From an uncultured Veillonella sp. (lineage in GTDB: Bacteria; Bacillota; Negativicutes; Veillonellales; Veillonellaceae), in assembly GCF_934230905.1 (NCBI RefSeq), contig NZ_CAKQFJ010000039.1:1-15035 (forward strand): a stretch of DNA of 15,035 nucleotides. The letters are read 5' to 3'. Every line of letters starts with the position of its first letter. Within the stretch, counting starts at the first letter, position 1. Under the pieces are notes generated by a model. The model was not told the origin of the DNA. It ran no database searches and saw only the letters and a program-made list of their open reading frames with translations. Below, one piece after another: positions 7,707 through 14,759 of this stretch. The translations under genes were made by a program, and so were the position numbers.

Positions 7707-7758
7707 AGTCCATCTTTTCGTCTCTCTATATATTTTGAGTGCGATAAGATGGACTTTT
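7707..7758 (+). terminator. Terminator after ompA
   Basis: AGTCCATCTTTTCG (7707-7720) and CGATAAGATGGACT (7742-7755) pair over 14 positions with one mismatch, followed by TTT. The 21-base loop is large. It lies 35 bases past the stop. Confidence 0.78.
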
Positions 7759-7759
7759 G

Positions 7760-7768
7760 TGTTATACT
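7760..7768 (+). promoter_or_regulatory. Possible extended -10 promoter for the AI-2E family gene
   Basis: TGTTATACT carries a TATACT -10 with the TG of an extended -10, directly after the ompA terminator. No good -35 exists at normal spacing. A second possible -10, TACAAT at 7849-7854, also lacks a -35. Confidence 0.3.
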
Positions 7769-7815
7769 AAATCTATTAGAAATACTACTGTACAGGTGGA
7801 TGAGATCTTATATCT

Positions 7816-7832
7816 GCTATATGTCATATAGC
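7816..7832. promoter_or_regulatory. 17-base palindrome upstream of the AI-2E family gene
   Basis: GCTATATG-T-CATATAGC is a perfect palindrome with 8-base arms and one central base, 58 bases upstream of the start codon. The compact symmetric shape is that of an operator for a dimeric regulator. It could also form a small hairpin in the leader. Confidence 0.4.
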
Positions 7833-7889
7833 TTTCATTTACATTGTGTACAATACTTACCATGTGTTTAGTAAAAGTGAGTTATTAGT

Positions 7890-9011
7890 ATGGAAAAATT
7901 TAAATATTATAAGGAAATTATCGGTGCAATTATTTTAGCTGGTATTATGATATTGGTAGCCTTGCGTATCAGTGATATTGCGTCAGGTATTGATGCATTG
8001 ATAACGGCCTTTGTTCCGCTTATTGTAGGTGCTTGTATGGCTTTTGTCCTTGATATCCTCGTTGTTCGTTATGAACGGTGGTTATGGCCAAGTATTACAG
8101 CCGGTTGGCGTTATAAGATTAGGCGTCCGTTAAGTATTGTTCTATCTTTTGTGACAATTTGCCTTATTGTATACTTTATTGCACGGATGGCCGTGCCACA
8201 ATTAGTGCACTCTATCACTCTTATCGTATCTGCAGTGCCTCAATTGTATGTTGAATTTCAACATTGGATTCAACATTTGAGTAATACCGTTCCATTGGCA
8301 TCGAATCAAACCTTATTAAATACCTTAAATGGTGAAAGTATCGTAAATTATACGCGTGAGTGGGGCACCAAGGGTGGTACCTATGTAGTCAATACGATGG
8401 GAACCGTTTTATCTTGGACATTAAATATTGGCTTAGGTCTTATTTTTGCCATTTATATGTTGCTTGATAAGGAGCGCCTTATTCAACAAGGAAAACGTAT
8501 TTTGAAAGCCTATGCATCTGATACGTGGGTAAACCGAGTTACCTATGTAAGCCGTGTGGCTGTTCAAACATTTAGTAGTTTTTTTGTAGGGCAGTTTATC
8601 GATGCCTTGATTTTAGGTATTATGGTAGGTATTACATTGTGGTTATTTAATATCTCATATGCCACGACTATTGCCTGTGTTATTGGCCTTACGGGATTGA
8701 TTCCGTTAGTTGGTATCTATATTGGTGGCATTATGGGGGCTATTATTTTGCTCACCATTAGCCCTATGGATGCATTAATTTATGTTATTATTCTAGAGAT
8801 TTTGCATCAAATTGAAAGCAATGTCATCTATCCTAAAATTGTTGGCAATTCGGTTGGATTACCTGGATTGTGGGTATTTGCATCCGTTATTATTGGTGGT
8901 AGTTTGATGGGGGTTACTGGTATGATTATAGGCGTGCCATTAGTAGCAACCTGTTATAAACTATTGATGACTGATGTTGAAGAACGATTGGCCTCAAATG
9001 AGGTCTTGTAG
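7890..9011 (+). CDS. AI-2E (UPF0118) family membrane permease
   Basis: This 373-residue inner-membrane protein has the family layout: N-terminal helices (about 8-57 and 80-105), a long extracytoplasmic stretch (about 106-165), and a C-terminal helix bundle. The conserved C-terminal signatures are present: GLIPLVGIYIGG (269-280), HQIESNVIYPKIVG (306-319) and GVTGMIIGVPLVA (341-353). The loop residues DKER (193-196) after helix ILGLIFAIYMLL are also usual. Known members include TqsA, which exports the quorum signal AI-2, and others that act as Na+/H+ antiporters, so the substrate is open. The ATG follows the weak site AAGTGAG at eight bases. The PepSY-like gene starts 87 bases downstream with no terminator between, so the two may be co-transcribed. 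Confidence 0.9.
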   Translation: MEKFKYYKEIIGAIILAGIMILVALRISDIASGIDALITAFVPLIVGACMAFVLDILVVRYERWLWPSITAGWRYKIRRPLSIVLSFVTICLIVYFIARMAVPQLVHSITLIVSAVPQLYVEFQHWIQHLSNTVPLASNQTLLNTLNGESIVNYTREWGTKGGTYVVNTMGTVLSWTLNIGLGLIFAIYMLLDKERLIQQGKRILKAYASDTWVNRVTYVSRVAVQTFSSFFVGQFIDALILGIMVGITLWLFNISYATTIACVIGLTGLIPLVGIYIGGIMGAIILLTISPMDALIYVIILEILHQIESNVIYPKIVGNSVGLPGLWVFASVIIGGSLMGVTGMIIGVPLVATCYKLLMTDVEERLASNEVL

Positions 9012-9098
9012 GACTTGATAGTCTCAGTTGAAAATGTTTATAGTTCATAGTTTTATTTGAAGGTTTGTAGAATCCGATAGATACTTGGGAGGATTATA

Positions 9099-9758
9099 AT
9101 GAATAAAAAATTACTATCTCTGGCTTTGACTGGTGTATTAGCAGTTGGTATGTTTACTGTAGCCACACCTTATGAAGCGCAAGCGCGCAAAACTAAACCA
9201 GAAACTAGCACTGACATTACGATTAAACGTGCTCCTGGCCAATCTGTAGTTATGACAATGAGTGAAATTGGTACGATTTTCCAAAATCGTTTTCCTAATG
9301 CTGCATTACATTCTGTTGAATTGAATTCTAATGATTTGGCATATGCATACAAGGTGACCGGTTATAGTAAATATCACGAATATAAAATGAAGATTGATAT
9401 CATAACTGGTAATCAATCTGATATGAGTGAAGGTAGTAAACCTAAACGCGTGGTAGGTGAAATCTTTAATAAAGATAGAGTGATTGAACCATCGCAAGCT
9501 GAAGCTGTGGCAAAGGCTAAATTAGGTTCTGATGCTGTTATGAAGGGCTGGAAAGTTGAAGCTCATAATGATAAAGTTAATTACTATGTAACCATGCATC
9601 AAAATGGTAAGAAAACCGTGGTTACTGTCGATGGTAATACAGGTGCTTACATTGAACAAAGTAAAGCAACTAAATTACCTCCAGAACCAGATCAAGGTTT
9701 TGACAAACGCCGTACGAACCTCGTATGGGGCCATGATATTGTTATGGATAAAAAATAA
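9099..9758 (+). CDS. Secreted protein with two PepSY-like repeats
   Basis: This 219-residue protein has a clear signal peptide (1-29, cut after AQA), with no lipobox Cys. Two PepSY-like units follow, at about 52-108 (MTMSEIGTIF..., ending IDIITGNQSD) and 129-187 (EPSQAEAVAKAKLG..., ending VTVDGNTGAYIE). The second matches the family better: a helix of Ala-rich text, then strands closing with a D-x-x-T-G turn. A charged tail of about 30 residues follows. PepSY domains occur in extracytoplasmic proteins, and some inhibit proteases, but no function can be assigned here. No membrane anchor is seen, so it is likely periplasmic. GGGAGGA five bases upstream fixes the start. It may share a transcript with the preceding permease and ends at a strong terminator. 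Confidence 0.8.
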   Translation: MNKKLLSLALTGVLAVGMFTVATPYEAQARKTKPETSTDITIKRAPGQSVVMTMSEIGTIFQNRFPNAALHSVELNSNDLAYAYKVTGYSKYHEYKMKIDIITGNQSDMSEGSKPKRVVGEIFNKDRVIEPSQAEAVAKAKLGSDAVMKGWKVEAHNDKVNYYVTMHQNGKKTVVTVDGNTGAYIEQSKATKLPPEPDQGFDKRRTNLVWGHDIVMDKK

Positions 9759-9762
9759 TAGT

Positions 9763-9816
9763 AAAAGCATCTCCATCAAATGCTAGTTCACAAGAGTTTG
9801 ATGGAGATGCTTTTTT
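9763..9816 (+). terminator. Terminator after the PepSY gene
   Basis: AAAAGCATCTCCATCAAA (9763-9780) and TTTGATGGAGATGCTTTT (9797-9814) are perfect 18-base arms, followed by further T residues. It starts four bases past the stop codon. Confidence 0.93.
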
Positions 9817-9818
9817 AA

Positions 9819-9857
9819 AAAAGAGAGTAAAAATCTGAATGATTTTTACTCTCTTTT
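9819..9857 (-). terminator. Terminator of the flavoprotein gene
   Basis: AAAAGAGAGTAAAAATC (9819-9835) and GATTTTTACTCTCTTTT (9841-9857) are perfect 17-base arms around TGAAT, 22 bases past the stop of the minus-strand flavoprotein gene. On that strand the stem ends in a T-run. It can also act on + strand transcripts that pass the preceding terminator. Confidence 0.9.
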
Positions 9858-9879
9858 GCATATATAGAATGAGTGCAGG

Positions 9880-11397
9880 TTACCAACGATTTTCGTAGTA
9901 TACTTGTGTCCACATGATAACCTCGATAAGAGATGGATGTGGGCTCATTGTTTCGCCAACTGTAATAACAGATTTAGGATCCATATTACGCATAATACCT
10001 TTTTTACGTAATCGTTTTGTACGTTCCGATGCAATTTCTTCGTTAATAGCAGTTAATGGTGTTATACCACTATTCATGAGATTTACGTATGGTTGGAATA
10101 GAATAGAAGCTTGAGGTCCTATTACATGGATACCAAGAATGTGGTTTGTATCTTTGTCTATCACAATTTTTACAAAGCCGTCGTTTACATCACCAGGATC
10201 AATGCCCATAGCATAGCCTTTGGCAGTAGAGGAGTAGAAGTTTTTTCCTACGCCTACATTATAACCAGCCTTAATTGCTTCTGCTTCGGTAAGACCTACG
10301 CTACCGATTTCAGGATAGGAGAAGGTAACTTTTGGCAACACGTCGTAGCGGGCCCAACGGAAATCTGCTTCATTTTTGGCAAAGTAAAGATTATGTGCAA
10401 TGATATCCGCTTCGTAGTTTGCGCGATGACGGAATGCAGGTTCGCCGTTCACATCGCCTAACGCATAGATGCCGTCCACAGATGTTTCAAGAAACTCGTT
10501 TGTTTTGATCCAGCCCTTAGGCCATGTTTCAATACCTGTATTTTCAAGGTGTAACTCTTCGGTAGCAGGGCGGATGCCAGCGGCTACAAGAATTTCTTCC
10601 ACCTTAGTTTCTGTGATTTCACCTGTTGTACGATCTTTTGTAACGACGACTTTTAAGCCATCTTCTTGGCGAACCTCTACGGTATCTTGATTTAGCATTA
10701 CGTTAATACCACGTTCTCTATAATTGTTAAGGAGATGTTCGGACATATCCGCCTCTTCCTTTGGTACTAGGCGTACATTATGCTGAATAATTGTTACGTC
10801 GGTACTAGCAGAGTCAAATACATGAGCGAACTCTACGCCGATAGGACCAGCGCCTAAGATGGCAAGGGATTTGTACGGTTGTTTCGGGAACTTATCGCCA
10901 AATAAACTTTCACTAGAAAGGAAGCCTACCTCTTTTAGACCAGGTACATTTGGAATATTACTGTAACCACCAGTGCCAAGGACGATGGTTGGGGATGTAA
11001 TTTCTATGATGCCAGAGCCGTCATTGAGGTGGATGTTCATCACCTTATCGGACACAAAGCTTGCAGCACCGCGATATACATCCACATTGTCATACGCGTT
11101 ATAGTAATCATAGATGCCTGCAGACTTGTCAATCATATGCCATGTACGTTTGGAAACAGTATCCCAATCCATTGTCGCAGCACTTACGTGAACACCAATT
11201 TTACTAAATTCTTTTACTTCCTGAACTGCATTGGCTGCTGTTACCATAACTTTTGTAGGAATACAACCACGAGTAAGGCATGTGCCACCAAATTTACCTT
11301 TTTCTATGATAGCCACTTTGAGGCCTTTTTTTATAGCAGCATCGGCTACGATAGTTGCACCGCCTGTGCCAACTATAATAATATCGTATTCTTTCAT
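9880..11397 (-). CDS. Dihydrolipoamide-dehydrogenase-like flavoprotein
   Basis: This 505-residue member of the FAD-dependent pyridine nucleotide-disulfide oxidoreductases carries, in order: an N-terminal FAD site (IIIVGTGGATIVADAA, 6-21), the redox disulfide GGTCLTRGCIPTK (Cys40, Cys45), an NAD(P) site (ILGAGPIGVEFA, 180-191), a second FAD motif (GIYALGDVNG, 309-318), and the dimer domain with the active-site His487-Pro and Glu492 at lipoamide-dehydrogenase spacing. The FAD loop is GTGGAT, not the usual GxGxxG. It is about 30 residues longer than typical lipoamide dehydrogenases, with a basic insert (about 458-472, ERTKRLRKKG) before the active-site His. No 2-oxoacid dehydrogenase or glycine-cleavage gene is nearby, so the electron partner is unknown. 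AAGGGA five bases upstream supports the start. Mercuric reductase is unlikely, since the heavy-metal domain and C-terminal Cys pair are absent. Confidence 0.87.
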   Translation of the reverse strand: MKEYDIIIVGTGGATIVADAAIKKGLKVAIIEKGKFGGTCLTRGCIPTKVMVTAANAVQEVKEFSKIGVHVSAATMDWDTVSKRTWHMIDKSAGIYDYYNAYDNVDVYRGAASFVSDKVMNIHLNDGSGIIEITSPTIVLGTGGYSNIPNVPGLKEVGFLSSESLFGDKFPKQPYKSLAILGAGPIGVEFAHVFDSASTDVTIIQHNVRLVPKEEADMSEHLLNNYRERGINVMLNQDTVEVRQEDGLKVVVTKDRTTGEITETKVEEILVAAGIRPATEELHLENTGIETWPKGWIKTNEFLETSVDGIYALGDVNGEPAFRHRANYEADIIAHNLYFAKNEADFRWARYDVLPKVTFSYPEIGSVGLTEAEAIKAGYNVGVGKNFYSSTAKGYAMGIDPGDVNDGFVKIVIDKDTNHILGIHVIGPQASILFQPYVNLMNSGITPLTAINEEIASERTKRLRKKGIMRNMDPKSVITVGETMSPHPSLIEVIMWTQVYYENRW

Positions 11398-11419
11398 GTT
11401 GATCCCTTTCTATATATAC

Positions 11420-11434
11420 TAATAGTTATTATCA
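11420..11434. promoter_or_regulatory. Fur/PerR-type box at the flavoprotein promoter
   Basis: On the minus strand the site reads TGATAATAACTATTA, matching 12 of the 14 arm positions of the 7-1-7 Fur consensus TGATAAT-N-ATTATCA. It lies directly downstream of the -10, covering about +2 to +16, where a bound repressor would block transcription. Fur-family relatives share similar boxes, so PerR or Zur cannot be excluded. Confidence 0.5.
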
Positions 11435-11442
11435 TTAATTTT

Positions 11443-11470
11443 ATTATACCATTACATTGAAATAAATCAA
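11443..11470 (-). promoter_or_regulatory. Promoter of the flavoprotein gene
   Basis: On the minus strand TTGATT (11470-11465) and TATAAT (11448-11443) are spaced 16 bases apart, with TGG before the -10 making it an extended -10. The predicted start near 11436 gives a leader of about 40 bases. Confidence 0.75.
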
Positions 11471-11529
11471 TATAATAGAGTGAAGAATCTGTTGTAAAGG
11501 CTGAATTGTAAAATATGTTTTAGCTTTCA

Positions 11530-11561
11530 TAAAAAGAAAAGACGACCCAATGGATCGTCTT
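11530..11561 (-). terminator. Terminator after sstT
   Basis: On the minus strand AAGACGATCC pairs with GGGTCGTCTT around ATT (one G-T pair), followed by TTCTTTTT. It starts 16 bases past the sstT stop. Confidence 0.82.
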
Positions 11562-11576
11562 GTTCTAGATAATGTT

Positions 11577-12797
11577 TTAATTCCAGTTTTCATTATAACC
11601 GCGTTTTGCATAATCTGCAGTAGCAGTGAAAAGAATATCTGTACTAGAATTAAGTGCTGTTTCTGTGGAGTCTTGTAATACGCCGATAATAAAACCTACA
11701 CCAACTACTTGCATAGCTACATCGTTGGAGATACCAAATAAGGAACATGCCAACGGAATAAGGAGCAAGGAACCACCTGCTACACCAGAAGCACCACAAG
11801 CACCGATAGTAGCGATAATAGATAGAAGGATAGCAGTAGGAACGTCTACAATAATACCTAGGGTATGTGCCGCAGCTAATGTCATAACTGTAATTGTAAT
11901 TGCAGCACCACCCATGTTGATAGTTGCACCCAATGGAATGGATACAGAATACATATCAGGGTTAAGTTTCAAACGTTTAGCCAAGTCAAGGTTGACAGGA
12001 ATGTTGGCTGCAGAGCTACGTGTAAAGAATGCGTAGATAGCCGATTCACGTAAACATTTGAACACCAATGGATATGGGTTGCGACGTAGGTAGATGAAGG
12101 ATAAAAGTGGATTGATTACCAAGGCTACGAAAATCATGGAGCCTAACAGGAGTACAAGTAATTGGAAATAGCTGATAAGAGCCTCAATACCATTAGTAGC
12201 AATAGAGTCAGCAACTAGACCCATAATACCAAGAGGTGCAAAGCGGATAATCCAACCGACTACAGTAGTAATTGCTTGAGAGATGGATTCCATTACTTCT
12301 TTTGTATTCATTGGTGCATGACGTAGGGCACCGCCGATGATAAGAGCCCAACCTAAAATACCGATGTAGTTAGCGGACATTAAGGCTTTTACAGGGTTAT
12401 CTACAATATTTTTAAGTAATGTTTTCATGACTTCTGCAATGCCTTGTGGTGGCGCTGCATCAGCTGCACTGGCTGCTAGATGCAATGTAGTTGGGAAAAA
12501 CCAGCTGACAAGTACTGCAAGTACGGCGGAAAGAAACGTACCCAATAGATATAGGGTAATTACGGAGCCCATACCTGTTTTTTGTCCGGATCGATGTTTA
12601 CTAATCGCTGCAATGACTAAGAAAAATACAAGGATTGGTGCAATACCTTTAAGGGCACCAACAAATAGCACACCTAATAGCGATAATTCATTTGCAATAT
12701 CAGGGATATAGAGAGCCGTCAAAATACCAATAATCATACCGATAATAATTTGTTGAATGAGACTGACTCTATTAATAGATTTCATAAATCGATTCAT
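11577..12797 (-). CDS. sstT: Na+/serine-threonine symporter SstT
   Basis: This 406-residue inner-membrane protein belongs to the dicarboxylate/amino acid:cation symporter family and is close in length to E. coli SstT (414). Diagnostic segments are FFTRSSAANIP (257-267), IPLGATINMGGAAIT (287-301), the second hairpin loop GACGASGVAGGSLLL (332-346), and the Na+/substrate site QDSTETALNSSTD (375-387). The TRSSAANIP and DSTETALNSSTD texts point to SstT rather than the glutamate or C4-dicarboxylate carriers. It imports serine and threonine with Na+; serine can feed pyruvate in organisms that do not use sugars. The start at 12797 is chosen because GGAG lies six bases upstream; an in-frame TTG at 12809 overlaps that site. 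It has its own promoter and terminator and is divergent from menG. Confidence 0.94.
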   Translation of the reverse strand: MNRFMKSINRVSLIQQIIIGMIIGILTALYIPDIANELSLLGVLFVGALKGIAPILVFFLVIAAISKHRSGQKTGMGSVITLYLLGTFLSAVLAVLVSWFFPTTLHLAASAADAAPPQGIAEVMKTLLKNIVDNPVKALMSANYIGILGWALIIGGALRHAPMNTKEVMESISQAITTVVGWIIRFAPLGIMGLVADSIATNGIEALISYFQLLVLLLGSMIFVALVINPLLSFIYLRRNPYPLVFKCLRESAIYAFFTRSSAANIPVNLDLAKRLKLNPDMYSVSIPLGATINMGGAAITITVMTLAAAHTLGIIVDVPTAILLSIIATIGACGASGVAGGSLLLIPLACSLFGISNDVAMQVVGVGFIIGVLQDSTETALNSSTDILFTATADYAKRGYNENWN

Positions 12798-12882
12798 AAT
12801 AGACTCCAATACTTAATTAGACTACATAAAACAATGTGTTATACCCTTACAATGAGTATAATAAATAAATCCTTTTAGAAAA

Positions 12883-12892
12883 GACATATGTC
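12883..12892. promoter_or_regulatory. Palindrome over the sstT transcription start
   Basis: GACATATGTC is a perfect 10-base palindrome abutting the sstT -10 and covering the predicted start site. In the leader, TTATAC (12840-12845) and GTATAA (12856-12861) form a second inverted repeat. Either could be a control site, but both are short. Confidence 0.3.
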
Positions 12893-12921
12893 ATTATATA
12901 ACGAACATTATTATAATTCAA
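12893..12921 (-). promoter_or_regulatory. sstT: Promoter of sstT
   Basis: On the minus strand TTGAAT (12921-12916) and a perfect TATAAT (12898-12893) are spaced 17 bases apart. The start near 12886 gives a leader of about 90 bases before the sstT ATG. Confidence 0.78.
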
Positions 12922-13036
12922 TAGAAAATACTATTTAAATTATACTTTTTCATTACTAAATGTATTTTATAATCCTTTGTATATATAGTATATATATATA
13001 AGATATGTTCAAGTTCTAGAATGTAATCGTTGGTTA

Positions 13037-13045
13037 TGGTATACT
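13037..13045 (+). promoter_or_regulatory. menG: Extended -10 promoter of menG
   Basis: TGGTATACT has a TATACT -10 with an extended TG element, 39 bases before the menG start. There is no clear -35. If correct, transcription begins near 13052, which excludes the upstream in-frame start at 13030. Confidence 0.5.
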
Positions 13046-13083
13046 GTCAACATGTGATATTCTTGATTATGAAAGTGGGTACC

Positions 13084-13821
13084 ATGAATACTAAAGAATT
13101 TAACACGTATGAAGACAAAGAACAATTTGTGCAAGGTGTATTTTCTAATATTGCCAAGCATTATGATTTGATGAACACGTTGCTCAGCTTTGGGCAAGAT
13201 TATTTCTGGCGTAAGTTCGCCATTAAAGAAATGAATATTGGTCCTTATCAACATGTGCTTGATGTGGCTTGTGGTACTTGTGTATTTACAAAGGAAGCAT
13301 TGCGTCAAGAACCGACTTTGACAGTAGAAGCATTAGATTTTAATGCAGAAATGTTAGAGCAAGGTCGTGAGCGTATAGCACAAGCGGATCTTTTGGACCA
13401 AGTAAACCTAGTACAAGGTGATGCTATGGCATTACCATATGCAGACAATACATTTGATGCGGCCATGAGTGGCTTTGCAATGCGTAATGTACCAGATATT
13501 AAACAAGTATTATCGGAAATGCAACGGGTTGTAAAACCAGGCGGTAAGGTTGTAGTTTTGGAGCTTGCTAAACCAAGTGCATTTGGATTTAAGCAATTAT
13601 ATAATTTCTACTTCTCCTATATATTACCTATTATAGGCAAGTTGAGTAAGGATAATTCTTCCTATGCGTGGTTGCCGGAATCCTTGCGTCGCTATCCTCA
13701 TCAAAGCGAGATTTTAGAAATCTGGAAATCGCTAGGCTATGAAAACGCTACCTATACTGAATTAACAGGTGGCATTGTGGCTGTCCACGAAGGTGTTGTG
13801 CCAGAGTCTACTACAAAATAA
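13084..13821 (+). CDS. menG: Demethylmenaquinone methyltransferase (MenG/UbiE family)
   Basis: This 245-residue cytoplasmic class I SAM methyltransferase matches the MenG/UbiE family, which methylates demethylmenaquinone in the last step of menaquinone synthesis. The first family signature appears as YDLMNTLLSFGQDYFW (27-42) and the second as RVVKPGGKVVVLELAKP (148-164). FAMRNVPDI (131-139) is also characteristic. Three positions differ from the usual pattern: the SAM loop reads DVACGTC (60-66), where GTG is normal; the His of signature 1 is Asp39; and the final Ser of signature 2 is Ala. No other men gene is in view, so activity is inferred from family only. The start at 13084 best fits family length; its ribosome site (AGTGGG) is weak. 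A strong terminator follows. Confidence 0.88.
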   Translation: MNTKEFNTYEDKEQFVQGVFSNIAKHYDLMNTLLSFGQDYFWRKFAIKEMNIGPYQHVLDVACGTCVFTKEALRQEPTLTVEALDFNAEMLEQGRERIAQADLLDQVNLVQGDAMALPYADNTFDAAMSGFAMRNVPDIKQVLSEMQRVVKPGGKVVVLELAKPSAFGFKQLYNFYFSYILPIIGKLSKDNSSYAWLPESLRRYPHQSEILEIWKSLGYENATYTELTGGIVAVHEGVVPESTTK

Positions 13822-13828
13822 TATAAAA

Positions 13829-13874
13829 TAAAGACCGTATAACATAGTTAGTATCGTATGTTATACGGTCTTTT
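13829..13874 (+). terminator. Terminator after menG
   Basis: AAGACCGTATAACATA (13831-13846) and TATGTTATACGGTCTT (13857-13872) are perfect 16-base arms with a 10-base loop, flanked by A's and T's that extend the stem. It starts 7 bases past the stop. Confidence 0.9.
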
Positions 13875-13923
13875 GTTATGTTTGTTGTTTGAAAGTAATT
13901 GAGTATAGAGTGTAGCCAATTAT

Positions 13924-13959
13924 ATTGTTAGAACATAAATATAGCGTGTAGCTAACAAT
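13924..13959 (-). terminator. Possible weak terminator after the SIMPL gene
   Basis: ATTGTTAG (13924-13931) and CTAACAAT (13952-13959) form an 8-pair AT-rich stem 17 bases past the minus-strand SIMPL stop, with only ATATAATTGG after it. The menG terminator further on is symmetric enough to stop this transcript too. Confidence 0.35.
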
Positions 13960-13975
13960 CTATAAACAATAGTTG

Positions 13976-14707
13976 TTATTGTAGATAGTATACAATATCT
14001 GCATTTTGGGATACGATTAAAGATCCTTTTTCGACAGGTGTAGAAGTGCTAAGATTTGCGGCAAGTACCTTTGCACTTCGGTAGTAGCCTTGATCGAATG
14101 TACTTATTTCAGTGTTGCTAATGTTTACAGTTTTTACAGGACCTAAGGTGCGACCTAGAGCAGCAGCAATTACCTCAGCTTTGTGTTGACCATTTTGGAT
14201 GGCTTCTGTCGTTAAAGAATCGGATAACTGTTGAGATGGGTCATTTTGGAATGAAAGACTGTTTATGTCATTTGCACCAGCATTGACAGCTGCGTCTACG
14301 ACTTTACCTACACTATCCAAGTTGTTGATTTTAACCGTTACAAGATTGGATACTCTATATCCTGTATTAATGCGTTTGCCTTCTTGGTAGTCATTAGTAG
14401 GATTAATTGAAATATTAGACGTGTAAATATCTTTTTTTGCAACGTTTAAATTTGAAAGTCTGCTAATAAGGTCGCTCATGATGCGATCATTATTTGATTT
14501 AGCAGCATTGATATTTGTGTTTTCGCTTGTAATACCTAGAGTGAGTATTGCATAAGTAGGTGCCACAGAACGAGAAGCCTGACCTGTAACATGGATTTCA
14601 GATGTATCAAAGGATCCTTGTGGTGCTGCAAAGCTTGCCGTAGCAACAGATGCACATATAGCAGCCAAAGCAACAGTTTTAGTGAATAAGCGTTTTGAGA
14701 ATTTCAT
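13976..14707 (-). CDS. Secreted SIMPL-domain (DUF541) protein
   Basis: This 243-residue protein has a signal peptide (1-27, cut near ASFA-APQ) with no lipobox Cys, so it should be periplasmic. The rest is one SIMPL/DUF541 domain. The family's opening pattern is clear: EIHVTGQASRSVAPTYAILT (about 37-56), then NNDRIMSDLISRL, and YTSNISINP with a following YRVSNLVTVKI strand. Members include the Brucella antigen BP26, which forms ring-like assemblies, and E. coli YggE, linked to oxidative stress; the biochemical activity is not settled. AAGGAGAG five bases before the ATG at 14707 fixes the start; the frame stays open upstream to 14821 but that part is not signal-like. The region before it has a repeated promoter-like element. 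No neighbour suggests a pathway. Confidence 0.88.
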   Translation of the reverse strand: MKFSKRLFTKTVALAAICASVATASFAAPQGSFDTSEIHVTGQASRSVAPTYAILTLGITSENTNINAAKSNNDRIMSDLISRLSNLNVAKKDIYTSNISINPTNDYQEGKRINTGYRVSNLVTVKINNLDSVGKVVDAAVNAGANDINSLSFQNDPSQQLSDSLTTEAIQNGQHKAEVIAAALGRTLGPVKTVNISNTEISTFDQGYYRSAKVLAANLSTSTPVEKGSLIVSQNADIVYYLQ

Positions 14708-14759
14708 ATATCTCTCCTTGTATATAGTATTAAAAGAACAGGGAAGGAATCTCCCTTTG

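Noticed and set aside
9880..11397. Mercuric reductase as identity for the flavoprotein
   Set aside because: It has no N-terminal heavy-metal domain and no C-terminal Cys pair, and it keeps the His-Glu pair of lipoamide dehydrogenases.
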